From positions 21,843 to 85,842 of the forward strand of contig JAQIBS010000193.1 of NCBI GenBank assembly GCA_027858965.1: DNA of 64,000 bases, read 5' to 3'. This stretch comes from Kiritimatiellia bacterium (GTDB lineage Bacteria > Verrucomicrobiota > Kiritimatiellia > RFP12 > UBA1067). Each line of letters starts with the position of its first letter. Position 1 is the stretch's first letter. Made by a program: the position numbers and the translations under genes. This document shows, piece after piece, positions 53,269-61,617 of the stretch. The notes below the pieces were generated by a model, which saw only the letters and a list, made by a program, of their open reading frames with translations, ran no database searches and was not told the DNA's origin.

Positions 53269-55683
53269 ATGAAAGTACCAGTCAGTTGGTTAAATGAGTA
53301 TGTGGAGGTATCGGATTTGTCGGTTCAGGAGTTGTCCGATAAACTGACATTCTCTGGTATTGAGGTTGAGGGCATTGAATCGGTCGGTGCCGACTTGGAT
53401 GACAAATTTGTGGTTGGTGAGGTCTTGACCTGTGTTCCGCATGAAAATTCTGATCATTTGAGTGTCTGTTCTGTCTCTGATGGAATGGATGAATATCAGG
53501 TAGTTTGCGGGGCTCCCAACTGTCGTGCCGGAATCAAGGTTCCTTTTGCCAAGGTTGGAGCTGTAATTCCTGATGGAGGTTTTAAAATCAAGAAGGCCAA
53601 GCTGCGTGGAGTACTCTCCTTCGGTATGCTTTGCTCTGCATCAGAGCTGAATATTTCGGAGGAGAGCGATGGGATTATGATTCTTGAATCCGATCCGGCA
53701 ACAGGAACCCCTGTGCGTGAACTGCTGCCTCCGCCTGAGATCGTGCTCGATCTGGAAGTTACATGGAACCGACCGGATTGTCTCTCGATTATTGGTGTTG
53801 CCCGTGAATTTGCCGCTCTTTTAAAACGGCCGTTGAAAATGCCTTCGCTTGACTTTACTGAGTCCGGAGAGCCTGTTGAAAAATATGTTAAAGTGAGTAT
53901 TGAGACTCCTGAGATGTGTTCCCGGTATACCGCCAGGATTTTAACAGAGGTTAAAGATGGAGCCTCTCCTCTCTGGATGCAGCAGCGCCTGGAACTCTGC
54001 GGGGTTCGGGCCATCAGTCTGACTGTGGATGTGACCAATTATGTGATGCTCGAGATGGGGCAGCCCCTGCATGCTTTTGACTACCGCAAGTTGGCTGGCC
54101 AGAGTGTGGTGGTTCGCTGCGCGCAGGATGGCGAGATAATGGAGACACTGGATGGTGTGAAGCGCACTCTTGATAGTAGTATGCTAGTGATAGCCGATGC
54201 CAAGGATGCTTTGGCCGTGGCCGGAATTATGGGCGGTGCTGAAAGCGAAATTGCCGCTGGCAGTGAGCATGTTCTGCTTGAAAGTGCCCTTTTTGATCCG
54301 GTTTCAACTAAATTTACGGCAGCTTCTCTAGGTCTGGCCACAGAGTCCTCGCGTCGTTTTGAACGTGGTGTTGATCTTGATCTCGCTGATTTAGCCAGTC
54401 GTCGGGCTACCTCGTTGCTGGCTGAGCATGGCGGAGCTAAGGTTGCTGTCGGTGTAATTGACTGTGATTTGCGAGATTTTAAGAATCAGAGAACGCCGTT
54501 GCGATTTGACCGGGCGCGTCAGGTGATAGGTGTTGATATCAGTGATGATGCAATGATTGAGATTCTGCGTGATCTCGGGTTGATCGTTGAATCAAATTCC
54601 GGTGGTAGTGCAGTTTTTGTTATTCCTTCTTATCGGTTGGACCTGACCCTGGAAGCTGATTTGATTGAAGAGATTGCCCGTATGAAAGGGTTTGATAATA
54701 TCCCGGGGGTGGTTCTGGAATCAGGGTCTGTTTCCACTTTAGACGATGGCTTTTTCTATGACCGTAAACGCTGCCGTGAAGTTCTAACCGGTTTTGGCTT
54801 TACAGAGAGCATGCACTATAGTTTTTTAAGTGCGGGAGAGCTGGACGCTTTTGATAAGAGGAGCTCTGAATTCCGTGCCGTGATTCCCAATCCTGTGAGT
54901 GGTGATTTCGGTGTGTTGAGAGACTCTCTTCTTCCGCAGATGGCCGCCTCGCTGGGACGTAATGCCTCCCGTCAGGTCGAATCAGCGGCACTTTTTGAAA
55001 TGGGACGTGTTTTTGCCAAAAACAGTGAGGGTGTATTCAGTGAAGAGGAACGTGTTTCTCTTGGTATTATGGGTCCTTTCGGGCGTACGGAAATTACACG
55101 CCGTACTCCTGTTTCCAATGAAGAGGCTTTGCTTTGGATTAAGGGTGCTGTTGAAAACCTGGTCAATGTTCTGCATGCTGGTAATGTGAATTTCAAGTTG
55201 AATGATCATCCGGCGATGGAAGAGGGCTGGGGAGTTGATATTATTTTAAACAAAAAGGTGATTGGCTGCATGGGGCTTGTGACGGCAAAACTGCGTCATC
55301 AATGGCGCATGACCCTTCCGATGCCTATGGCTGAGCTGAAACTGGAGCCGCTGCTGGCGGGTGTGAACAAAGTTCCGGCAGTCAAACCGGTGCCTGCCTA
55401 TCCTGCTGTTAATCGTGATATTGCATTTATAAGCGATTCTTCAATAACCCATCGTGATGTAGTTAAATGTATACGCAAAGCAGGGTCTGTTGAATTGACT
55501 AAAATCGCAATTTTTGATATATTTATCTCTAAAGAAATCGGTAAAGGTAAGCGGAGTCTGGGATATACGCTCTCTTTTCGTTCACTCGAAAGAACATTGA
55601 CAGACCATGAGGTTAACGAGTCATTTACTAAGATAATCCAGGCTTTAAAAGATGATCTAAAGGTGGATGTTAGAGAGGCATAA
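53269..55683 (+). CDS. pheT: Phenylalanyl-tRNA synthetase beta subunit
   Basis: 804 residues, full length. Start MKVPVSWLNEYVEV is typical. tRNA-binding OB domain (~40-150: VGEVLTCVPHENSDHLSVCSV, FGMLCSASELNIS), then the B3/B4 editing region (MLEMGQPLHAFDY), B5 domain (TLEADLIEEIARMKGFDNIP) and catalytic-like module. The C-terminal ferredoxin-fold anticodon-binding domain contains YPAVNRDIAFI and SLGYTLSFRSLERTLTDHEVNE. Works with PheS to charge tRNA-Phe. The two genes are presumably co-transcribed despite the repeat insertion. Confidence 0.97.
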   Translation: MKVPVSWLNEYVEVSDLSVQELSDKLTFSGIEVEGIESVGADLDDKFVVGEVLTCVPHENSDHLSVCSVSDGMDEYQVVCGAPNCRAGIKVPFAKVGAVIPDGGFKIKKAKLRGVLSFGMLCSASELNISEESDGIMILESDPATGTPVRELLPPPEIVLDLEVTWNRPDCLSIIGVAREFAALLKRPLKMPSLDFTESGEPVEKYVKVSIETPEMCSRYTARILTEVKDGASPLWMQQRLELCGVRAISLTVDVTNYVMLEMGQPLHAFDYRKLAGQSVVVRCAQDGEIMETLDGVKRTLDSSMLVIADAKDALAVAGIMGGAESEIAAGSEHVLLESALFDPVSTKFTAASLGLATESSRRFERGVDLDLADLASRRATSLLAEHGGAKVAVGVIDCDLRDFKNQRTPLRFDRARQVIGVDISDDAMIEILRDLGLIVESNSGGSAVFVIPSYRLDLTLEADLIEEIARMKGFDNIPGVVLESGSVSTLDDGFFYDRKRCREVLTGFGFTESMHYSFLSAGELDAFDKRSSEFRAVIPNPVSGDFGVLRDSLLPQMAASLGRNASRQVESAALFEMGRVFAKNSEGVFSEEERVSLGIMGPFGRTEITRRTPVSNEEALLWIKGAVENLVNVLHAGNVNFKLNDHPAMEEGWGVDIILNKKVIGCMGLVTAKLRHQWRMTLPMPMAELKLEPLLAGVNKVPAVKPVPAYPAVNRDIAFISDSSITHRDVVKCIRKAGSVELTKIAIFDIFISKEIGKGKRSLGYTLSFRSLERTLTDHEVNESFTKIIQALKDDLKVDVREA

Positions 55684-55712
55684 TTTAATAATTTTAATTG
55701 CTGAGGCATGAA

Positions 55713-55751
55713 TTTGCAAACGGGCCTAGGGAGTATCTCCCTGCCTGCAAA
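55713..55751 (+). other. Hairpin between pheT and the 6S-RNA-like gene
   Basis: TTTGCA (55713) pairs with TGCAAA (55746), and inside it GGGAG (55729) with CTCCC (55737) around a three-base loop. No T-run follows, so it is not a standard terminator. It may be an outer part of the adjacent structured RNA or a pheT mRNA end. Confidence 0.45.
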
Positions 55752-55760
55752 ACGAAGTCA

Positions 55761-55933
55761 GCCCTGCTTTGTTCGTGGATAAGTGGCGTTTCTCTGACCT
55801 TCATTAAAGTAAGGGAATTCGAATGCGTTGTTCTTAGTGAACCTGTCTCGAACAGGATCCGAAAGGGCAACGACTAGAGTACCCACCTCGTTAGCGAGGT
55901 TTCAGAGGTGCTGGTAATACGGCAAAGTGGGGC
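55761..55933 (+). ncRNA. 6S-RNA-like small RNA (candidate ssrS)
   Basis: No protein fits this gene-free stretch, but the sequence folds as a rod of about 173 bases. Closing helix: GCCC-tg-CTTTG (55761-55771) with CAAAG-tg-GGGC (55923-55933), followed by TTTTT. Next helix: TCTCTGA (55791-55797) with TCAGAGG (55912-55918). Apical arm: CGTTGTTCTT (from 55826) with AAGGGCAACG (to 55872), topped by CCTGT-ctcga-ACAGG. Between these lies a large bubble whose 3' strand carries a small perfect hairpin CCTCG-TTAG-CGAGG (55886-55899). Size, closing stem, open central bubble, 3'-side mini-hairpin and capped arm match the architecture of 6S RNA, which traps sigma-70 polymerase. The call rests on structure, not on sequence identity. 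Confidence 0.55.
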
Positions 55934-55957
55934 TTTTTATTTTCTTACAGGGGAATA

Positions 55958-56977
55958 ATGAGGAAAGTTGTAACACTTATTTCAATATTTTTGATGGTCG
56001 TCTTGGCAGACCACTTGCTTGCAGGTTCGTTTCCGCAGGTAACGCAGGCGTCTGTTGATGATTTAGGTATTACCCATGGTACTCCGCAAATGAGTGGTTT
56101 TGTGTTTGTTGATGGTTGCTATCTGCCTCCACCCTACACAGTGACTCGACGCGGTAATGCGATTTTTATTAACCGGATTCAGATAGAACAGCCTGTGGCT
56201 TGGAGTTATTTTGATAGCTCAGCCGAGGTAGCGCTTCCCGTAGATATTCCTCAGGTTCGTAAGGCTGTGGATGAAGATCAAGATTTTGCTGCGCTTGATG
56301 ATTCGAAAGAGAATCAGGCGGAAAATCCTGCTCCTAAAAAGGTTTCCACTATTGATGACCTTTTTTCAGATGAGCAGGAAAATGCTGTGACTGCACCAGC
56401 AAAGCCCGCAGAAACAAAAACAATCAGTAGTATTGATGATCTGTTTGGTGATGATGATGATGATGAACCGGTAGTTAAGCAGAGCTCAAAGAGTATCAAC
56501 TCTATTGATGACCTTTTCGGGGATGATAAAGTGGATGACGATGTTGCGAGTGATGTCGTAAAAACAACTTTAGATCCTGTTGTCATTCCTTTGGTTGCAA
56601 AGAGAGCGAGGGCACCGCAATCTGCAGCGGATCTTGAAGAAAAGAAGGCGATCCTGAAAAAACGTCTTGAGGACAAACGTTATTCTTATGAACGTGCAAT
56701 TTCCAAGGGCGAACTTTATTTTTTTGGACCTTCACATGACCTGATTAACGGCAATTATGGAACGGCTCGAACCTTGATAGATGTGTTGCCCGCTGCATTG
56801 CGTTATTCACGCTCTCCTGAGGAACTGTTGCTGCTTCTGCAGTCGGGTGATGTTTATTTCATTGATCTCGGTACATGTGAGGCCTTATACAGGAATAAAA
56901 CAACATTTCCTTTGCTTCAGCAACGGCTCGATAGAATCAAGCAAATGGAAGAAATAAAATCCTCAAAAAGAAATTAA
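55958..56977 (+). CDS. Exported protein of unknown function with triple SIDDLF motif
   Basis: 339 residues; signal peptide (VVTLISIFLMVVLADHLLAG). AGGGGA precedes the ATG. Residues ~35-100 form a small beta-rich domain (GFVFVDGCYLPPPYTVTRRGN). An acidic, disordered-looking middle (~105-205) carries three copies of one short motif: TIDDLFSDEQE, SIDDLFGDDDDD and SIDDLFGDDKVDDD. A charged helix follows (LEEKKAILKKRLEDKRYSYERAI) and a C-terminal domain (~240-339) with FFGPSHDLINGNYGTA and LLQSGDVYFIDLGTCEALYRN. I do not recognise the family. The motif triplet looks like a repeated docking peptide or calcium-binding acidic loop. trpR starts 66 bases downstream. Confidence 0.8.
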   Translation: MRKVVTLISIFLMVVLADHLLAGSFPQVTQASVDDLGITHGTPQMSGFVFVDGCYLPPPYTVTRRGNAIFINRIQIEQPVAWSYFDSSAEVALPVDIPQVRKAVDEDQDFAALDDSKENQAENPAPKKVSTIDDLFSDEQENAVTAPAKPAETKTISSIDDLFGDDDDDEPVVKQSSKSINSIDDLFGDDKVDDDVASDVVKTTLDPVVIPLVAKRARAPQSAADLEEKKAILKKRLEDKRYSYERAISKGELYFFGPSHDLINGNYGTARTLIDVLPAALRYSRSPEELLLLLQSGDVYFIDLGTCEALYRNKTTFPLLQQRLDRIKQMEEIKSSKRN

Positions 56978-57043
56978 GGAAAAGCAGAAAAAGGAGCCTT
57001 CATTCTTTCATGCTTTTAGTGTTTTAAAAGATTGGTTCGATTG

Positions 57044-57328
57044 ATGCGAAATAAAAACAAATTTGATCAGGGTGCCTTTGATCGGTTTTGTCAGGTTCTC
57101 TCCTCATTATCTTCACCTGAGGAAGTCTGCAAATTTATGCGGGAACTTTTGACAGATAACGAGCGTCTTGATATTGCATTGCGCTGGCATTTGCTAGAGC
57201 TTTTGTCTGAAGGGGTTTCTCAACGAAAAATTGCCGATGAACTGAAAATCAGTCTTTGTAAAATTACCCGGGGTTCTAAAATTCTGCATGATGAAAAGAG
57301 TGTATCCCGGAGAAAGTTGCAAGGGTAA
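57044..57328 (+). CDS. trpR: TrpR-family transcriptional repressor
   Basis: 94 residues, close to E. coli TrpR (108). All-helical; the recognition region reads GVSQRKIADELKISLCKITRGSKIL, matching the Trp-repressor helix-turn-helix including the hallmark KITRGS. The preceding LLTDNERLDIALRWHLLELL corresponds to TrpR helix B-C. An ATG at 57044 is chosen; the TTG at 57032 is an alternative and neither has a strong ribosome-binding site. TrpR-family proteins also include the YerC type, whose ligand is less clear, so tryptophan binding is an inference. The next gene is an aminotransferase 19 bases on, a possible co-regulated target. No convincing trp operator was found nearby. Confidence 0.82.
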   Translation: MRNKNKFDQGAFDRFCQVLSSLSSPEEVCKFMRELLTDNERLDIALRWHLLELLSEGVSQRKIADELKISLCKITRGSKILHDEKSVSRRKLQG

Positions 57329-57347
57329 GAGTGAAGGGTTAAGAGTT

Positions 57348-58547
57348 ATGCAGATGATTTCAAAGAGTATTGAAACGCAGATGAAGAGATCCTCATGGAT
57401 CAGAAAGATGTTTGAGAAGGGAGCTGAACTGAAGCAGCAGTTTGGCGCTGAAAATGTATTTGATTTCAGTTTGGGTAACCCTGATATTCCGCCACCGGCC
57501 AATACCCGTGATATCTTGATTGAGTTAGCGGACCAGTTGACCAAACCTCTTGGCATGGGCTATTGTCCCAATGCAGGGCTGCCGCCGTTTCGTGAGGCTT
57601 TGGCTGAGATGTTGACGGAAGAGCAGCAGGTGGATGTTAAAGCTGAGAATATAGTTGTTACCTGTGGTGCGGCCGGTGCGATAACCTCTTTTTTTAGAGC
57701 TGTGCTGGAACAGGGTGATGAGGTGATCTGTCCGGCTCCGTACTTTGTTGAGTATGGTTCGTATTGTGGACATTTCGGTGGAGTTCTAAAACCGGTTCCC
57801 TCAATTGCACCTGAGTTTTCGCTGGATTTAGAGGCGATCAAAGCGGCGCTTACAGAGAATACCCGTGTGGTTCTGATAAACTCTCCTAACAATCCAACGG
57901 GTTGTGTTTATACGCAGCAGGAGCTGAGCCAGCTAGGCGATTGGATTAATGCAGTCAATGAGAATAGAGAACGTCCTGTATATCTTGTCAGTGATGAACC
58001 CTATCGTTTTCTGACTTATGATGGAGTTGAGGTGCCGCCAGTGCTGCCTTTGAGTCCATTTGCCCTTGTGTTAGGTTCTTTCTCTAAAAAACTTTCTATT
58101 CCCGGTGAGCGTATCGGATATCTCGTGGCTAATCCGCAAATGCCGTATGTGCAGCTTTTGATTAATGCCGTTACCCTGACTAATCGTACTCTCGGATTTG
58201 TTAATGCCCCGGTTATTGGACAGCATATGGCGCTTAAAATGCTGGATGCCGGGGTTGATATGGATGTCTATCTGAGTCGTCGTGATACGATGGCAATGGT
58301 TTTGAAGGACGCGGGAATAAAATTTTCAATGCCCAAAGGGGCCTTTTACTTTTTTCCTGAAGCACCGGGTGGCGAGGATCTTAAATTTGTGGCTGCCCTG
58401 CTTGAAAAAAATATTCTTGCAGTGCCAGGTACCGGCTTTGGATATCCTGGTTATTTCAGACTTGCTTTCAGTATTGATGAGGATGTTATCAGACGCTCCG
58501 CATCTGCATTTAAAGATGCGGTCTCCGCTCTGAAAGAGCGTATTTAA
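57348..58547 (+). CDS. PLP-dependent class I/II aminotransferase
   Basis: 399 residues. The ATG at 57348 has GAAGGG nine bases upstream; an upstream in-frame ATG overlaps trpR and reads repeat-like DNA. Fold type I aminotransferase of the aspartate-aminotransferase superfamily: FDFSLGNPDIPPP near the N-terminus, YCPNAGLPPFREALA, INSPNNPTGCVYTQQEL, DEPYRFLTYDG, and the PLP lysine in GSFSKKLSIPGERIGYL. The C-terminal small domain includes PKGAFYFFPEAPG and FRLAFS. Substrate cannot be fixed from sequence by eye; the adjacent TrpR-like regulator hints at aromatic or general amino-acid metabolism. Confidence 0.92.
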   Translation: MQMISKSIETQMKRSSWIRKMFEKGAELKQQFGAENVFDFSLGNPDIPPPANTRDILIELADQLTKPLGMGYCPNAGLPPFREALAEMLTEEQQVDVKAENIVVTCGAAGAITSFFRAVLEQGDEVICPAPYFVEYGSYCGHFGGVLKPVPSIAPEFSLDLEAIKAALTENTRVVLINSPNNPTGCVYTQQELSQLGDWINAVNENRERPVYLVSDEPYRFLTYDGVEVPPVLPLSPFALVLGSFSKKLSIPGERIGYLVANPQMPYVQLLINAVTLTNRTLGFVNAPVIGQHMALKMLDAGVDMDVYLSRRDTMAMVLKDAGIKFSMPKGAFYFFPEAPGGEDLKFVAALLEKNILAVPGTGFGYPGYFRLAFSIDEDVIRRSASAFKDAVSALKERI

Positions 58548-58587
58548 TACGCCACGCTTGAGCGGTCTCAAAGCGTGTAAGCTGGTC

Positions 58588-58691
58588 GGTTAAGAGTATC
58601 CGTTTAAGGGCATGGTTTAAGCGTAGCCGGTTAAGTGGATAGACACTTAAATGCCACTCTTACGTGGTTACACTTAACCGAACCACTTTCA
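58588..58691 (+). repeat. Period-14 ggttaag repeat with inverted continuation
   Basis: Four units of about 14 bases start with ggttaag/gtttaag (58588-58641). The other half holds the complementary form, with a perfect CGGTTAAGTG (58628-58637) / CACTTAACCG (58671-58680) pair, so the region can fold into a long hairpin. Beyond it, 58692-58770 shows nothing recognisable. Confidence 0.78.
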
Positions 58692-58773
58692 TAGATTGAG
58701 ATAGAGCCCGTTGCGTCAAATAAAAACGACACCGAAATCCACCAAATATGATCGTAATCAAAAAAATGCAAGC

Positions 58774-58802
58774 TTTCAATCGGTGAGGTGTTATCGTACA
58801 AT
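58774..58802 (+). promoter_or_regulatory. Candidate promoter of the small coiled-coil protein gene
   Basis: TTTCAA (58774-58779), 17-base spacer, TACAAT (58797-58802). Gives a leader of about 37 bases containing AAGGAG before the ATG at 58846. Confidence 0.5.
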
Positions 58803-58845
58803 AATTTAACGTATCTGTTTTTTAATTATACAAGGAGTTGAAAAG

Positions 58846-59394
58846 ATGAAATCTAAATTTATTATGTTTTTAAGTGTGGTAATGCTGGCTGGTGTTTTAC
58901 AGGCTATTGAACGGTATTATGTGGTTAAGCAGACAGATATGATCGGTGGTGTCGGTTATAAAATCATGGATGATGATGAGTATAAAGCCGCTTATAAAGA
59001 AATTCAGGAAGAGATGAAAATCTTTCGTTCTGTAGTTGCCGATTGTAAAAAAGAGTGGAGTGCTGATAAAGAGAAAGAGGGAAGTTTTGCCTCCAGTAAA
59101 ATTAAGGCTCGTAAGATTACTAAAGGGTCAACTTATCCTAAAATGGAGAAGGCGGAAAAGAAGCTGGAGCGTATGGAGGAGGGTGTGACAGAGGATCGTC
59201 TTGAGGAACTGGACAAGTACGCAAAGAAATTTAGACATACGGATGAGCGTACCCTCGCTCGCGAAGGGGTTAAACTGACTGCCTTTAAAGATAGCTTTGA
59301 GATGGTTACAAAAAAGATGGAGGAGCAGTTGGGACGAAAGGTTCCTAATTTTGGTTTTGATCTGGTTGTCCCCAATCCAGATGCCAAACATTAG
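58846..59394 (+). CDS. Small exported coiled-coil protein, unknown function
   Basis: 182 residues. Signal peptide MKSKFIMFLSVVMLAGVLQA; strong AAGGAG ribosome-binding site. The mature part is very rich in Lys and Glu and mostly helical: YKAAYKEIQEEMKIFRSVV, then KMEKAEKKLERMEEGVTED and RLEELDKYAKKF, as expected for a periplasmic coiled coil. The C-terminus GFDLVVPNPDAKH is non-helical. No family recognised. It has its own promoter and a terminator follows, so it appears to be a single-gene unit. Confidence 0.8.
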   Translation: MKSKFIMFLSVVMLAGVLQAIERYYVVKQTDMIGGVGYKIMDDDEYKAAYKEIQEEMKIFRSVVADCKKEWSADKEKEGSFASSKIKARKITKGSTYPKMEKAEKKLERMEEGVTEDRLEELDKYAKKFRHTDERTLAREGVKLTAFKDSFEMVTKKMEEQLGRKVPNFGFDLVVPNPDAKH

Positions 59395-59440
59395 TTGCTT
59401 ATAGCTCAGTTGCAGAACAATGTTTTCTGATTGTCAATCT

Positions 59441-59464
59441 GGGGCGTTTATACGCCTCTTTTTT
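59441..59464 (+). terminator. Rho-independent terminator
   Basis: GGGGCG-TTTATA-CGCCTC stem of six pairs (one G-U) followed by six T. Lies between the coiled-coil protein gene and hisD, 14 bases before the hisD start. Confidence 0.8.
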
Positions 59465-59477
59465 ATGGGTAAATATA

Positions 59478-60776
59478 ATGAGTATAAAAATTTGTAACTG
59501 GTCTGTGAAGCAACCATCAACAAAGGTTGAGGGGTTTCTTCAACGTCCGGCTTTTTCCCCTGAGGCAGAGGTTGCTGCCGCAGAGGTGCTGGCGGATATT
59601 CGCAAACGGGGCAATGCAGCCGTTTTGGCCGCTGCCAGAAAATTTGACGGTGCCCGTTTGACAGTCACAGAACTCCATGTTTCTAAAGAGGAACTGGCTG
59701 TTGCTGTTAAAGCTGTCAGTGCTCCTGTGAAACGTGCTGTGCGTGATACGCACAGCCGTGTGAAACTCTATGCTTTGGCAGGTATGCGTGATGCCTGGCA
59801 GATGAAAACTGTGCATGGTGGTTTTCTTGGTGAGTGCTTTTCTCCTATGGATAGGGTAGGGGTTTATGTCCCGGGAGGTACGGCTCCGCTGGCCTCCACA
59901 GCTTTGATGACTGTGACTTTAGCTAAATGCGCGGGTGTGAAACAAATTGTGGCTTGTACCCCATGCGGCGCGGATAAAACAGTAAATCCTGTTTTGCTTT
60001 ACGCTCTTAAGGTCGCAGGGGCAACCGAAATTTACAAAGTTGGTGGTATTCAATCAATCGGTCTTATGGCATTCGGGACACAGAGTGTTGAAGCTGTTCA
60101 GAAAATTGCCGGACCTGGTAATGCCTATGTTACGGCAGCCAAGCGTCAGGTTTATGGATATGTGGGCATTGATCAGGTTGCTGGTCCCAGTGAGATTGCT
60201 GTTCTGGCTGATCGCACGGCAAATCCTGCCTGGGTGGCTGCCGACCTGCTTTCGCAGGCCGAGCATGGTAGCGGTCATGAGAAATCATTGATGGTGACGA
60301 ACTCACGTTCTTTGGCTGAGGCTGTTAAAAAGGAGTTATTGGCGCAGACCAAAACACTCTCCCGTTCCGAGCTGGTTAAACGAGTTATCAGTAAAGATGG
60401 AATTTTACTGGTTGTTGTTCCCAACTTGAAACAGGGTATGGAGCTGGTCAACCGGTTTGCCCCTGAGCATTTTGAAATCATGACAAAGAATGCCCGTGAA
60501 ATGCTGAATCAGGTGCGTTGCGCCGGAGCTGTATTTGTTGGAGAGTGGACTCCTGAGTCAGCTGGGGATTTTGTGGCTGGCCCGAGTCATGTGCTGCCCA
60601 CGGGTGGTGCGGCCCGGATGTTTAACGGTTTGACTGCCGATGATTTCAGGCGCCGTCACAGCTTTGTTGAGTATACCCGTGATGATCTGGCTGAGACATG
60701 CAAGACCATTGAAACTTTCGCTGAGGTAGAGGGGCTTGATGCGCATGGACGCAGCGCCTCCATACGCTTTGAGTAA
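59478..60776 (+). CDS. hisD: Histidinol dehydrogenase
   Basis: 432 residues, normal size. Zinc enzyme catalysing the last two oxidations of histidine synthesis. The family signature IDQVAGPSEIAVLAD, then WVAADLLSQAEHGSGHE, supplies zinc-ligand and catalytic Gln/His residues. Other blocks: VGVYVPGGTAPLASTALM, VQKIAGPGNAYVTAAKR, APEHFEIM and AGDFVAGPSHVLPTGG. No other his gene is close. No ribosome-binding site is evident, and a terminator sits just upstream, so its promoter must be very close or lie upstream of the terminator with readthrough. Confidence 0.97.
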   Translation: MSIKICNWSVKQPSTKVEGFLQRPAFSPEAEVAAAEVLADIRKRGNAAVLAAARKFDGARLTVTELHVSKEELAVAVKAVSAPVKRAVRDTHSRVKLYALAGMRDAWQMKTVHGGFLGECFSPMDRVGVYVPGGTAPLASTALMTVTLAKCAGVKQIVACTPCGADKTVNPVLLYALKVAGATEIYKVGGIQSIGLMAFGTQSVEAVQKIAGPGNAYVTAAKRQVYGYVGIDQVAGPSEIAVLADRTANPAWVAADLLSQAEHGSGHEKSLMVTNSRSLAEAVKKELLAQTKTLSRSELVKRVISKDGILLVVVPNLKQGMELVNRFAPEHFEIMTKNAREMLNQVRCAGAVFVGEWTPESAGDFVAGPSHVLPTGGAARMFNGLTADDFRRRHSFVEYTRDDLAETCKTIETFAEVEGLDAHGRSASIRFE

Positions 60777-60812
60777 GTTTGCTGTACAGAAGTGAGTGAT
60801 GAGCTGAGCACA

Positions 60813-60848
60813 CATGTGGCCCATTTGGCTCATTCGGCTCATTCTTCC
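60813..60848 (+). repeat. Nonamer tandem repeat (catttggct)
   Basis: Four 9-base units: catgtggcc, catttggct, cattcggct, cattcttcc. Third occurrence of the CATNNGGCC-type family, here between hisD and tlyA. Confidence 0.82.
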
Positions 60849-60877
60849 AGGTAATATCTCCAGAGAAGATACCCGCT

Positions 60878-61612
60878 ATGAAAAAAGAACGATTAGATAC
60901 CTTGCTGGTTAGAGCTGAACTTGCTGAGAGCAAAGAGCAGGCACAGCGTTTGATTATGTCAGGTGCGGTGCGTCTCGGTGGTCATCCTGTAACCAAGAGT
61001 GGACATAAATATCCTGAGGATGTTAAACTCGAAGTGACAGCCAGGCCTCGTTTTGTCAGTCGTGGTGGCGATAAGATGGAGGGTGCTTTCAAAGCATTCC
61101 CTGATTTTGATGTAACTGGTCTTGTTGGGCTGGATGTTGGCTCATCTACCGGTGGTTTTACGGATTGTCTGCTGCAGCATGGAGCTGCCCGGATAATGGC
61201 TGTTGATGTTGGTAGAGGTCAGCTGCATTGGAAGATGCGTCAGGATAAACGTGTTCATGTGATGGAGTCTTTTAATGCCCGCTATTTAAAAGTGGAAGAC
61301 CTGCCGGAGCGACCACAGGTAGCGGTTACAGATGTTTCTTTTATATCTCTCAAGTTAATCCTGCCGCCGATGGTAGAGGTGCTTGAAGAGGGACGTGAAA
61401 TTATTTCGCTGATAAAGCCTCAGTTTGAAGCCGGTCGTAAGAATGTTCCGCGCGGGGTGGTACGTGACCCGGAGGTGCATAAAGCTGTGGTGGATGAGAT
61501 TCACAGGTTTGGAGTAGAGGAACTTGGGCTTGAATGGCTTGATTGTATCCAGTCGCCGTTGAAGGGGCCTGAGGGAAATATTGAATTTCTTGCACGTTGG
61601 AGAAAGGGCTGA
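60878..61612 (+). CDS. tlyA: TlyA-family rRNA methyltransferase
   Basis: 244 residues. An S4 RNA-binding domain at ~3-65 (RLDTLLVRAELAESKEQAQRLIMSGAV) is followed by an FtsJ-type Rossmann methyltransferase. SAM site GLDVGSSTGGFTDCLLQ; catalytic-type Lys/Asp/Lys residues in RGGDKMEGA, VTDVSFISLKLILPP and IKPQFEAGRKNV. TlyA proteins 2'-O-methylate cytidines of 16S/23S rRNA and are often mislabelled hemolysins. nadK follows five bases after the stop, a pairing seen in several bacteria (often with recN). Confidence 0.95.
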   Translation: MKKERLDTLLVRAELAESKEQAQRLIMSGAVRLGGHPVTKSGHKYPEDVKLEVTARPRFVSRGGDKMEGAFKAFPDFDVTGLVGLDVGSSTGGFTDCLLQHGAARIMAVDVGRGQLHWKMRQDKRVHVMESFNARYLKVEDLPERPQVAVTDVSFISLKLILPPMVEVLEEGREIISLIKPQFEAGRKNVPRGVVRDPEVHKAVVDEIHRFGVEELGLEWLDCIQSPLKGPEGNIEFLARWRKG

Positions 61613-61617
61613 TCTTT

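Noticed and set aside
55861..55900. Group I intron-like R element (CAACGACTAGAGTACCCACC)
   Set aside because: The short stretch resembles the conserved core of group I introns, but no matching P7 partner (TAGTC-type), no P/Q elements and no endonuclease are present. The surrounding bases pair better as a 6S-like rod.
55840..55935. TPP riboswitch
   Set aside because: Phrases such as gaacctg and ctggtaatac recall the thi-box, but the CTGAGA helix and the required order are absent and the flanking genes are not thiamine genes.
59401..59445. tRNA-Asp gene
   Set aside because: tagctcagttg and an attgtcaatc stretch look like a D-arm and a GTC anticodon loop, but the anticodon stem does not pair well and no T arm or CCA end follows. 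At most it is a decayed fragment.
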